6,546 nucleotides of DNA from DATHVI01 sp035461385 (GCA_035461385.1 DATHVI010000078.1:1-6546), one strand, 5' to 3'. Counted from the first letter of the stretch, positions 1-5,156 are shown. Numbers and translations are program-made. Notes: a model not told the origin generated them from the letters alone.

Positions 1-273
1 GGCCTGCGGGTGATCGGCCCCGGCCGCGGCCCCGGCCGGACCGGGATCATCTCGTTCGAGCTCGATGGCGTCCATGCGCACGACGTCTCCGAGATCCTCG
101 ACCGGCACGCGGTCGCAATCCGCGCCGGACACCACTGCGCCCAGCCGCTGATGGATCGGTTCGGCGTCGCCGCAACCGCCCGGGCCAGCTTCGGCGTCTA
201 CACGACTCACGAGGAGATCGACCGGCTCGTCGTCGCGCTCGACGACGTGCGTCGGGTCTTCGGGCTCTCCTGA
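1..273 (+). CDS. sufS: Cysteine desulfurase SufS, C-terminal end (5' end outside window)
   Basis: This is the C-terminal 90 codons of a PLP-dependent cysteine desulfurase, the enzyme that takes sulfur from L-cysteine as a persulfide and feeds SUF iron-sulfur cluster assembly in the cytoplasm. The frame is open from base 1 and stops at TGA 271-273. Seen directly: a GIISFELDGVHAHDV segment, then RAGHHCAQPLM, the group II SufS active-site loop, with the catalytic Cys codon at 136-138. After it comes RASFGVYTTHEEID; the Arg matches the conserved residue that holds the substrate carboxylate in this family. The GHHCAQP loop and the nearby sufU gene favour SufS over IscS or NifS. An odd point is a GPGRGPGR tetrapeptide duplication before the GIISF strand. 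The PLP-binding lysine lies upstream of the window. Call is very sure; only the upstream extent is unknown. Confidence 0.96.
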   Translation, partial: GLRVIGPGRGPGRTGIISFELDGVHAHDVSEILDRHAVAIRAGHHCAQPLMDRFGVAATARASFGVYTTHEEIDRLVVALDDVRRVFGLS

Positions 274-294
274 GCGCAAGCCGAGAAGCGAGAC

Positions 295-837
295 GTGCGA
301 CTCACGCCTGCGATCCTCCTCGTCCTCGTCCTCGTCGCCGGGCTCATCGCAACCGCCTGCGGAGATGACGACGACGGAGGCGACGGCGACGCCGCGCCCG
401 CCGCAGCGGAAGGCGATCCGGCGGGGACGACGGAGGATGCCGGCAGCGCGGGGAGCGATGCTGCCAGCGGGGACGGACCCGAGGCTGCGATCGAGCGCAC
501 CGTCCGCGACTTCCTCGAGGCGGCGGCGACCGGCGACGGCAAGCGGGCGTGCAAGCTGCTCTCCGAGGAGGGCCGGGCCTCGGTCGAGGAGGCATTGACG
601 CCCGATAGTGGCGGCCCGGAGACCTGCGAGGAGGCGTTCGAGCTGATCGCCGAGGTAGCCGGCGGCGACTCGATCCAGATCGGCGGCGAGGAGGTGCCTG
701 CCTCCGAGCTCGACTCGCTCGAGCTCTCGGTCAAGATCGCGCCCGACCGTCGCAGCGCCGAGGTGCTGGCGGACGGCAACCCTCCGCCCGCGACGCTCGT
801 CCGCGAGAGCGGTGAGTGGAAGCTCAACTGGGATTGA
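295..837 (+). CDS. Secreted lipoprotein with a possible NTF2-like domain
   Basis: This is a 180-residue protein probably anchored to the outer face of the membrane by lipid. The N-terminus has a short Arg start, a hydrophobic run at residues 5-19 and a lipobox-like ATAC ending in Cys22, followed by GDDDD, typical of actinobacterial lipoproteins. Residues 23-62 are a low-complexity D/A/G/S linker. Residues 63-180 form the folded part: a helix (AAIERTVRDFLEAAATGD), an RACKLLS segment, and strands ending in SGEWKLNWD. This layout resembles NTF2-like or DUF4878-type lipoproteins, though I assign that only by pattern. Cys86 and Cys111 could form a disulfide outside the cell. The GTG start is favoured because it gives the whole signal peptide; purine-rich GAGAAG lies about 10 bases before it. 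It begins 21 bases after sufS, so the two may be co-transcribed, but nothing ties it to iron-sulfur chemistry. Confidence 0.85.
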   Translation: MRLTPAILLVLVLVAGLIATACGDDDDGGDGDAAPAAAEGDPAGTTEDAGSAGSDAASGDGPEAAIERTVRDFLEAAATGDGKRACKLLSEEGRASVEEALTPDSGGPETCEEAFELIAEVAGGDSIQIGGEEVPASELDSLELSVKIAPDRRSAEVLADGNPPPATLVRESGEWKLNWD

Positions 838-924
838 TCGCCTCGGCGGGGTGGATTCCGACACGCCGGTGGGCGATACTGCCGGCGGGCGAGCCGCGGC
901 CCGGCTCTGCCGATCACCACTGAG

Positions 925-939
925 CCGGCCTGCGGCCGG
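925..939 (+). other. Short hairpin just before the ribosome site of the 122-residue gene
   Basis: CCGGCC at 925-930 and GGCCGG at 934-939 form a perfect 6-bp GC stem around a TGC loop, one base before the ribosome-binding purines. There is no T-tract. It lies in the 117-base gap between the lipoprotein gene and the next gene. It could be a weak 5' UTR structure or chance in such GC-rich DNA. I found no convincing promoter in the gap; a GATACT at 875-880 could be a -10 but has no good -35 partner. Confidence 0.3.
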
Positions 940-940
940 A

Positions 941-948
941 GAGAGGAG
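941..948 (+). promoter_or_regulatory. Ribosome binding site of the 122-residue gene
   Basis: GAGAGGAG ends six bases before ATG 955. This spacing supports ATG 955 over the in-frame ATG at 961, which would be 12 bases away. Confidence 0.7.
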
Positions 949-954
949 CCCGCG

Positions 955-1323
955 ATGGGCATGTTCAAGGACATCCGCAAGATGCAGAAGGCCGCGAAGC
1001 AGTACGAGCGGCCGAAGATGCGCGATGCGATCAGGATGGGCGCGGAGGCGATGGAGGACGTCCAGGCGCAGCAGCAGCTCGCCCAGGACCTCGCCACCAA
1101 CGGCGTCGACGGCCGCGCGACGGTGAAGTCGCTCGAAGCCACCGGCCGCCAGGTCAATTATCAGCCGGAGCTGAAGATGGAGCTCGCGGTCGAGGTCAAC
1201 GGGTTCAGCTCCGACATCACCCACGTCCAGGTCGTCTCCCCCGCCGTCCTCCCCCAGCTCCAGCCGGGCGCGACGGTCGCCTGCAAGGTCGACCCGAACG
1301 ACCACTCGCGGCTTCTGATCTGA
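955..1323 (+). CDS. Conserved hypothetical protein, helical N-terminus plus small beta domain
   Basis: This is a 122-residue soluble protein with no signal peptide or membrane segment. Residues 1-47 are rich in K, R, E, Q, M and A and look like a charged amphipathic helix (MFKDIRKMQKAAKQYE, then a Q-rich stretch near 37-44). Residues 50-122 look like a compact beta domain with the pattern GRATV, then TGRQVNYQPEL, VVSPAVLPQLQPGATV and KVDPNDHSRLLI. I recall this pattern (TG..VN..P, LP.L.PG, DP.D...L) from many uncharacterised actinobacterial proteins, often as a cytoplasmic or membrane-associated domain, but I know no function for it. The single Cys110 is not part of a metal motif. The start is set by a good ribosome site. 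The gene sits between the lipoprotein and sufU genes with gaps of about 117 bases on each side, so it may be its own transcription unit. Confidence 0.85.
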   Translation: MGMFKDIRKMQKAAKQYERPKMRDAIRMGAEAMEDVQAQQQLAQDLATNGVDGRATVKSLEATGRQVNYQPELKMELAVEVNGFSSDITHVQVVSPAVLPQLQPGATVACKVDPNDHSRLLI

Positions 1324-1338
1324 GCCTCGAGCGAGGCT
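1323..1338 (+). terminator. Possible hairpin terminator after the 122-residue gene
   Basis: AGCCTC at 1323-1328 pairs with GAGGCT at 1333-1338 around a GAGC loop, directly over the end of the TGA stop. No T-tract follows, so it is at best a weak intrinsic terminator of the kind seen in high-GC genomes. A second GC-only inverted repeat (GCGCGC arms, near 1367-1386) follows. The rest of the gap up to 1440 shows no gene. Confidence 0.35.
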
Positions 1339-1436
1339 GAGCCCGGCCCGGCCCGAACGCCATCCCGCGCGCGCGGCGGGGCGCGCACGAAGGCGACCTG
1401 TCGCGAGCTGCTCCGGGCGTCAGCCCGCGCTCGCGC

Positions 1437-1442
1437 TACCGT
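1437..1442 (+). promoter_or_regulatory. Possible -10 element for a leaderless sufU transcript
   Basis: TACCGT fits the loose actinobacterial TANNNT -10 and ends seven bases before the second possible sufU start, GTG 1450. That is the spacing expected for a leaderless mRNA. No ribosome site is visible before either GTG, which agrees with this. The motif is short and could be chance. Confidence 0.25.
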
Positions 1443-1881
1443 GAGGGTCGTGGACGACCTCTACCGCGAGAACATCCTCGAGCACTACAAGCGGCCGCGG
1501 AACTTCGGCCGGCCGGAGCAGTTCCACCTCGAGTACGAGGACACCAACCCGCTCTGCGGTGACGAGCAGCACGTCTACATCGAGCTCGGCGACGATGGAA
1601 AGGTCACCGGGGTTTCGTTCGAGGGTCGCGGCTGCGCGATCTCGACCGCGGCGACGTCGATGCTGACCGAAGAGCTCGCGGGGCGCACGCGCGAGGAGGT
1701 GCTCCGCCTCGACAAGGACTTCGTCCTCGACCTGCTCGGGATCGAGATCTCGGCGACGCGGATGAAGTGCGCCCTGCTCGGCCTCAAGGTGGTCAAGTCG
1801 GCGGCGCTCGGCGAGCCCGCCGACTGGGAGGAGGAGGGAGACCAGGGGGACCCCTCGGAGGCGGAGCGGGCGGGTATTTAG
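1441..1881 (+). CDS. sufU: SUF system sulfur-transfer/scaffold protein SufU (NifU N-terminal family)
   Basis: SufU accepts sulfur from SufS through a zinc-bound site and passes it on for iron-sulfur assembly; the family was first described as a scaffold. The product is 146 residues, the usual length. Seen directly: the N-terminal DLYRENILEHYKRPRNFG signature, NPLCGDE with Cys39 and Asp41, GRGCAISTAATSM with Cys65, and RMKCALLGL with Cys110. Three Cys plus one Asp is the zinc ligand set of Gram-positive SufU. The last 20 residues are an acidic tail (EEEGDQGDPSEAE). GTG 1441 gives an N-terminus that lines up with relatives; GTG 1450 is a close alternative and would suit a leaderless start. The sufS gene ends over a kilobase upstream, with two genes between, which is unlike the usual adjacent pair. 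A hairpin starts one base after the TAG stop. Function is very sure; exact start is not. Confidence 0.95.
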   Translation: MRVVDDLYRENILEHYKRPRNFGRPEQFHLEYEDTNPLCGDEQHVYIELGDDGKVTGVSFEGRGCAISTAATSMLTEELAGRTREEVLRLDKDFVLDLLGIEISATRMKCALLGLKVVKSAALGEPADWEEEGDQGDPSEAERAGI

Positions 1882-1906
1882 TGCCGGCACACAACGTGTG
1901 CCGGCA
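1882..1906 (+). repeat. Hairpin H1, perfect 11-bp inverted repeat after sufU
   Basis: TGCCGGCACAC (1882-1892) and GTGTGCCGGCA (1896-1906) are perfect reverse complements around an AAC loop. The stem starts on the base after the sufU stop codon. It may act as a terminator, but there is no T-tract. It is followed by AGCAGC and is related to hairpin H2, 40 bases downstream. Such a palindrome could also be a REP-like repeat or a protein-binding site. Confidence 0.85.
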
Positions 1907-1916
1907 GCAGCAGGTG

Positions 1917-1949
1917 TGCTGGGGCAAGACACAAAGTGTCTTGCCAGCA
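1917..1949 (+). repeat. Hairpin H2, 10-bp inverted repeat related to H1
   Basis: GGCAAGACAC (1923-1932) and GTGTCTTGCC (1936-1945) pair perfectly around an AAA loop. TGCT (1917-1920) pairs with AGCA (1946-1949), so the stem extends by four pairs past a two-base GG bulge. The core ACACAANGTGT and the trailing AGCAGC are shared with H1. The TGCTG at 1917-1921 could instead pair with CAGCA at 1905-1909, so an alternative fold joining the two hairpins is possible. Confidence 0.85.
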
Positions 1950-1951
1950 GC

Positions 1952-2048
1952 CGTTAAGGCGGCGGAGCGGCCGCAGGTGATTGGGCGGCGCAGCCGCCGC
2001 AGGAGATTCTCTGACGAGCGCAGCCGCGAGCGGGAAGGCTGACCCGGC
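1952..2048 (+). repeat. GC-rich short-repeat block before the ABC-F gene
   Basis: This non-coding stretch has several short repeats. GCCGCAGGTGATT (1970-1982) recurs as GCCGCAGGAGATT (1996-2008), one mismatch in 13. GCGCAGCCGC occurs at 1988-1997 and 2018-2027. GGCGGC-GCA-GCCGCC (1984-1998) is a perfect 6-bp hairpin. CGAGCG is repeated at 2015-2020 and 2027-2032. GGGAAGG at 2032-2038 is the likely ribosome site for GTG 2049. No reading frame here looks real; the frame of the downstream gene is closed by TGA 2040-2042. Confidence 0.5.
2032..2038 (+). promoter_or_regulatory. Ribosome binding site of the ABC-F gene
   Basis: GGGAAGG ends ten bases before GTG 2049. An in-frame TGA at 2040-2042 rules out any earlier start. 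CAGCC (2021-2025) can pair with GGCTG (2037-2041), which would cover the end of this site; that fold is weak. Confidence 0.45.
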
Positions 2049-3998
2049 GTGGCGATCGTCCAGGCATCGGGGCTCGAGAAGCGGTTCACCGACCAGCCGC
2101 TGCTGAGCGAGGTCTCGTTCCGGCTCGAGCGGCGCGCGCGAATGACGCTCGCGGGACCGAACGGCAGCGGCAAGACGACCCTGCTGCGGATCCTCGCCGG
2201 CGAGCTTTCCCCCGACGCCGGGACGCTGTCGTTCGAGAAGGGCGCCCGAATCGTCCTCCACGACCAGCGCCCGCCCCGGCAGCTCGGGGTCTCGCTCGCC
2301 GAATACGTCGCCTCGGGGCTCGACTGGGTGATCGAGATCGAAGGGCGGATGGGCGAGCTCGAGCAGCGGATGTCCGCACAGGCCGACGACGTGACGCTCG
2401 CCGCCTACTCGAAGGCCCAGACCGCGTACGAGCACGCCGGCGGCTACCACTGGCGCGAGGGAACCCACGCTGTCGCCCGGGCACTTGGCTTTTCCGACCA
2501 CGACCTCGAGCGCGAGCTCGCGACCTTCTCCGGCGGCGAGCTGACCCGAGCCTCGCTGGCTCGCGCGCTGGCTGCCCAGCCCGACCTGATGCTCCTCGAC
2601 GAGCCGACCAACCATCTCGACCTCGACTCGCTCGAATGGCTCGAGGAGCGGCTGGTCGAGCTCGACGCGACGGTGATCCTCGTTGCCCACGACCGCTGGT
2701 TCCTCGAGGCGGTGGGCAACTCGGTGCTGGAGCTCGGGCGGAGCGACAACGGGCGGGCGAAGTTCTTCGCCGGCCCATGGCACGAGTGGCGCGCCGAGCA
2801 GGTGCGCCGCGAGCTCGCTCTCGAGCGCGATGCGGTGCGCCGCGAGGCCGACATCGCCAGGCTCGAGCGCTTCGTCGAGCGCTTCCGGGCGAAGGCGACC
2901 AAGGCGCGGCAGGCGAAGGCGAAGCAGAAGCAGATCGAGCGGCTGCGCCGTGAGGCCCCGCGCCGCGACCGCGATGCGTCCCGCTCGCTCGAGTTCTCGT
3001 TCGAGCCGGCGGCGAGGACGAACCGGATCGTCCTCGAGCTCACCGGGGCAGCGATCGAGGCGGGGTCGAGGACGTTGCTCAGCGACGCCGAGCTCTGGCT
3101 CGAGGCCGGTGAGCACGTCTGCCTGATCGGCCCGAACGGGGCCGGGAAGTCGACTCTGCTCTCGGTGCTCGTCGGCGAGGCCGAGCCGGCGGCGGGGAAG
3201 CTCCGGCTCGGCTCGAAGGTCGAGCTCGGCCACCTGCGCCAGCACGCCGAGATCGCCCCGGGCCCCGGGCTGACGGCCCTCGCCCACGCCCAGCGCGCGA
3301 CCGGGCTCTCTGAGCGCAGGGCCCGGGCGCTGCTCGGTCGGTTCCTGTTCTCGGGCGACGAAGCACTGAAACCGGTCGAGCGGCTCTCGGGAGGCGAGGC
3401 GCAGCGGCTCGCGCTCGCGATCCTCGTCTCCTCCGGCGCCAACCTCCTCGTCCTCGACGAGCCGACCAACCACCTCGACGTCGAGAGCCGCGAGGCGCTC
3501 GAGGATGCGCTGTCGCGGTTCGACGGCACGCTGCTCCTCGTCACCCACGACCGCGCGCTGCTCGAGGCGGTCGGGACGCGGACGGTCGCGATCGAGGACG
3601 GATCGCTGCGCGAGTACCCCGGCGGCTGGACGCAGTACCGCGAGGCGCGCGAGAAGGCCCGGCGCCAGCGGGGCGAGGCCGAGGCTGACCCGAAGGCCAC
3701 GAAGCCGGCGCACCCCGCGAGCGACGGGCAGCCCGCTCGCGGCAAGGAGGCGCGACGCGCTCGCGCTCGAGCCCGGGCCGCGGTCGCCGAGTCGAAGCGT
3801 CTGGAGCGCGAGATCGAGGAGGCCGAGGCAGCGCTTCGCGAGCTCGAGCAGGAGCTCGCCGACCCTGCGGCGTGGAACGACCCGCGCACCGCCGCAAGGT
3901 CCTCGCAGCGCCACGCCGACGCCAAGCGCCTGGTCGAGCAGCTGATCGGGCGCTGGGAGGAAACGATGGCGGCCGAGGAGGCCCACGAGCGCCGCTAG
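2049..3998 (+). CDS. ABC-F family ATPase (ribosome-associated, two ATP-binding domains)
   Basis: This is a complete 649-residue ABC-F protein: two ATP-binding cassettes in one chain and no membrane segment. Family members bind the ribosomal E site and rescue stalled ribosomes, aid translation, or protect against ribosome-targeting antibiotics. Domain 1 has Walker A GPNGSGKTT (36-44), signature SGGE (161-164) and Walker B LMLLDEPTNHLD (180-191, catalytic Glu185). Domain 2 has GPNGAGKST (361-369), SGGE (447-450) and LLVLDEPTNHLD (466-477, Glu471). Between them, residues about 246-305 form the charged helical linker, ending in an AKATKARQAKAKQKQ run, that reaches toward the P-site tRNA in this family. 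The space between Walker A and signature in domain 1 (about 125 residues) shows no obvious EttA-type arm. Residues about 570-640 form a basic-then-acidic coiled coil like that of Uup. The subfamily and substrate cannot be told from sequence by eye. GTG is the only sensible start. Confidence 0.96.
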   Translation: MAIVQASGLEKRFTDQPLLSEVSFRLERRARMTLAGPNGSGKTTLLRILAGELSPDAGTLSFEKGARIVLHDQRPPRQLGVSLAEYVASGLDWVIEIEGRMGELEQRMSAQADDVTLAAYSKAQTAYEHAGGYHWREGTHAVARALGFSDHDLERELATFSGGELTRASLARALAAQPDLMLLDEPTNHLDLDSLEWLEERLVELDATVILVAHDRWFLEAVGNSVLELGRSDNGRAKFFAGPWHEWRAEQVRRELALERDAVRREADIARLERFVERFRAKATKARQAKAKQKQIERLRREAPRRDRDASRSLEFSFEPAARTNRIVLELTGAAIEAGSRTLLSDAELWLEAGEHVCLIGPNGAGKSTLLSVLVGEAEPAAGKLRLGSKVELGHLRQHAEIAPGPGLTALAHAQRATGLSERRARALLGRFLFSGDEALKPVERLSGGEAQRLALAILVSSGANLLVLDEPTNHLDVESREALEDALSRFDGTLLLVTHDRALLEAVGTRTVAIEDGSLREYPGGWTQYREAREKARRQRGEAEADPKATKPAHPASDGQPARGKEARRARARARAAVAESKRLEREIEEAEAALRELEQELADPAAWNDPRTAARSSQRHADAKRLVEQLIGRWEETMAAEEAHERR

Positions 3999-4586
3999 AT
4001 GCTCTCGACCCGCTCGCTCGCAACGCCCGGGCCGGGGCCGCGGCGGCGCACCGGGAAAGTGTTCATGGACCCGGCGCTGTGCAACTTCGAGACCGCGCCC
4101 TCGGACCTGATCGGCGTCGATCCCCGCCTCGGCCCGCTGGCCGACAACGGGGGACCGACGCTCACACACCTGCTCGGCACGGGCTCACCGGCGGTCAACG
4201 CCGGGCCGGCGGCGGGGCCGGCGAGCGACCAGCGCGGAGCGCCGCGCCGGCGGCCAGACATCGGCGCCTACGAGCGCCGGACGTGCGCCGGCGCACTCGT
4301 CAACGTGGTCGGCACCAACGCCGCCGACAAGCTCCGCGGCACCGCCGGGCGTGACGGAATCCTCGGGCTGGGCGGCCGAGACGCGATCAGGGCTCGCGCC
4401 GGAAACGACGCCGTCTGCGCCGGAGCAGGCCGGGACCGAGTCGTCGGCGGCGCCGGGAGGGACAAGCTGAAGGGAGAGGCGGGCAACGATCTCTTGATCG
4501 GCGGCGGCGGCCGCGACCTCTGCGCCGGCGGCCCGGGACGCGACCGCGCCCGCGCCTCCTGCGAGCGCACGAAGCGCGTGCCCTGA
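3999..4586 (+). pseudogene. 3' remnant of a surface protein: choice-of-anchor tail plus RTX-like repeats
   Basis: The open frame is 195 codons but looks like the C-terminal end of a much larger exported protein. Residues 33-92 (APSDLIGVDPRLGPLADNGGPT, then GSPAVNAG, SDQRG and RPDIGAYE) match the end of a parallel beta-helix 'choice-of-anchor Q' or polymorphic outer-membrane-protein-like domain. Residues 105-184 are degenerate glycine/aspartate nonapeptides (GTAGRDG, GRAGNDAV-like, GGAGRDKLKG, GEAGNDLLIGG), the calcium-binding RTX-type pattern, ending in a Cys-containing basic tail. The expected signal peptide and the long helical repeat body are absent. The frame opens with ATG directly on the ABC-F stop (TAGATG), and the first 20 or so residues (PGPGPRRRTG) look unlike any domain. 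So I read it as a 5'-truncated gene. It could be translated by coupling to the ABC-F gene, but without a secretion signal it would have no clear use. Confidence 0.7.
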
Positions 4587-4637
4587 ATCGGCTGCGCGCT
4601 GCTTCCCATCGGCGCCCCACGGGTCGACTTCGGACCG

Positions 4638-4802
4638 GTGAAGACGGCCCTCGAGTTGCTCGACCAGCCGACGAGTGAGTCGCTCGGGGCGGAGGCGAGC
4701 GCGGTCGTCGAGCGGTTCGATCTGGCCGATGAACGGGCGCTCGCCCCACCGGGCGAGTACGTCGGGGGCATCGCACGCCGTGGCGGCAGCCTCCACCGCT
4801 AA
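4638..4802 (+). CDS. Possible small ORF or gene remnant, no recognised family
   Basis: A 54-codon frame runs from GTG 4638 to TAA 4800-4802; the same frame is open back to 4587, right after the upstream stop. By hand count G or C fills about 80, 52 and 87 percent of codon positions 1, 2 and 3 across these codons, a coding-like bias in this genome. The product would read VKTALELLDQPTSE, then a helical acidic part and APPGEYVGGIARRGG. I do not recognise it. There is no ribosome site before the GTG. The opposite strand is also open in the same phase (from GTG at 4796-4794), so the bias does not settle the strand. The stop codon overlaps the probable promoter of the Rieske gene. It may be the tail of a lost gene. 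Confidence 0.25.
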   Translation: MKTALELLDQPTSESLGAEASAVVERFDLADERALAPPGEYVGGIARRGGSLHR

Positions 4803-4805
4803 AAT
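4800..4805 (+). promoter_or_regulatory. Probable -10 element of the Rieske-sufB operon
   Basis: TAAAAT is a near-consensus -10 hexamer and part of the most A/T-rich patch of the window. It would start transcription around 4811-4814, giving a leader of roughly 13-16 bases before GTG 4827. No good -35 is visible near 4777-4782, which is common for promoters that depend on an activator or have an extended -10. Confidence 0.5.
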
Positions 4806-4823
4806 CCGACTTCGGAAGTAGGA
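4805..4823 (+). promoter_or_regulatory. Near-palindromic operator, Rrf2/IscR-like, before the Rieske gene
   Basis: TCCGACTTCGGAAGTAGGA is a 19-base inverted repeat around a central G, with eight of nine arm positions matched (G4808 against A4820 is the mismatch). The core CCGACT-5 bases-AGTAGG has the half-site and spacing of the E. coli IscR type 1 site (YYGACT-5-AGTCRR) with one change. It overlaps the end of the -10 and the likely transcription start, a place where a bound protein would block the promoter. Rrf2-family iron-sulfur sensors (IscR, RirA, SufR-like) control suf operons in many bacteria. No such regulator gene is in this window, so the binding protein is inferred. The stem would also fold in the mRNA and covers the ribosome site. 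Confidence 0.5.
4814..4818 (+). promoter_or_regulatory. Ribosome binding site of the Rieske gene, inside the operator
   Basis: GGAAG ends eight bases before GTG 4827. A second purine run, AGGAA (4820-4824), is too close to the start to be the better site. An in-frame TAA at 4800-4802 excludes an earlier start. Confidence 0.5.
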
Positions 4824-4826
4824 ATA

Positions 4827-5150
4827 GTGACTACCGATACAGACACGATCACCGTCTGCGACATCGCCGATCTCCCCGAGGGGGTGACGCGTCTCGTTGA
4901 GGCGAACGGGCGCAAGATCGGCGTCTTCAACTGCGGCGGCGCGCTGTACGCGATCGAAGATCGCTGCTCGCACGACGACGGACCGCTCGCCGAGGGCGAG
5001 TTCGACGCCGCAGCTTGTACGGTGGAGTGTCCGCGGCACGGATCGCTTTTCGATCTGCGCAGCGGGCGACCGAGGACGCTCCCCGCCTATCAGCCCGTCG
5101 ACACGTTCGAGGTCCGGGTTGAGGACAACGAAGTCAAGCTGGAGGTCTAG
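4827..5150 (+). CDS. Small Rieske [2Fe-2S] ferredoxin of the SUF cluster
   Basis: This is a 107-residue soluble Rieske protein. It binds a [2Fe-2S] cluster through two Cys and two His and would pass single electrons. Seen directly: box 1 RCSHDDGPLAEG with Cys47 and His49, and box 2 ECPRHGSLFDLRSGRP with Cys68 and His71. The PLA.G after box 1 and G..FD..TG-like ending after box 2 are those of the NirD/dioxygenase-ferredoxin class. The protein starts with a short T/D-rich stretch and has no membrane anchor. It lies six bases before sufB, so the two are surely one operon. Rieske genes of this type are often annotated as 'non-heme iron oxygenase ferredoxin subunit' inside actinobacterial suf operons. 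Their exact job there is not established; supplying electrons to cluster assembly is a reasonable inference. No oxygenase gene is nearby. Confidence 0.93.
   Translation: MTTDTDTITVCDIADLPEGVTRLVEANGRKIGVFNCGGALYAIEDRCSHDDGPLAEGEFDAAACTVECPRHGSLFDLRSGRPRTLPAYQPVDTFEVRVEDNEVKLEV
5141..5145 (+). promoter_or_regulatory. Ribosome binding site of sufB
   Basis: GGAGG lies inside the last codons of the Rieske gene and ends 11 bases before ATG 5157. This spacing supports coupled translation of the two genes. Confidence 0.6.
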
Positions 5151-5156
5151 AGCTTC

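Noticed and set aside
207..1157. Minus-strand open frame of about 316 codons opposite the lipoprotein gene
   Set aside because: Ser/Ala/Pro-rich product with no motif, overlapping two + strand genes that have good starts and family features.
1882..1951. CRISPR array or transposon ends
   Set aside because: Only two units, 40 bases apart, differing by paired changes; there are no spacers of constant length, no cas genes, no transposase and no target-site duplication.
1981..2010. Promoter for the ABC-F gene (TTGGGC, 18 bases, GATTCT)
   Set aside because: Both hexamers are poor matches and the spacer contains a hairpin; not strong enough to annotate.
2683..3126. Second + strand frame inside the ABC-F gene with R/S-rich product
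   Set aside because: Out-of-frame shadow; composition is typical of shifted GC-rich codons and the main frame carries all conserved motifs.
1878..4169. Very long open frame on the minus strand opposite the ABC-F gene
   Set aside because: Its product is a low-complexity L/R/E/P-rich sequence with no domain, and the + strand has intact ABC-F motifs along its length. Long antisense frames are expected in GC-rich genes.
3999..4586. Functional RTX toxin or secreted calcium-binding protein
   Set aside because: No signal peptide, no catalytic domain and a missing N-terminal body; the repeats are degenerate (GRD in place of GND in most units).
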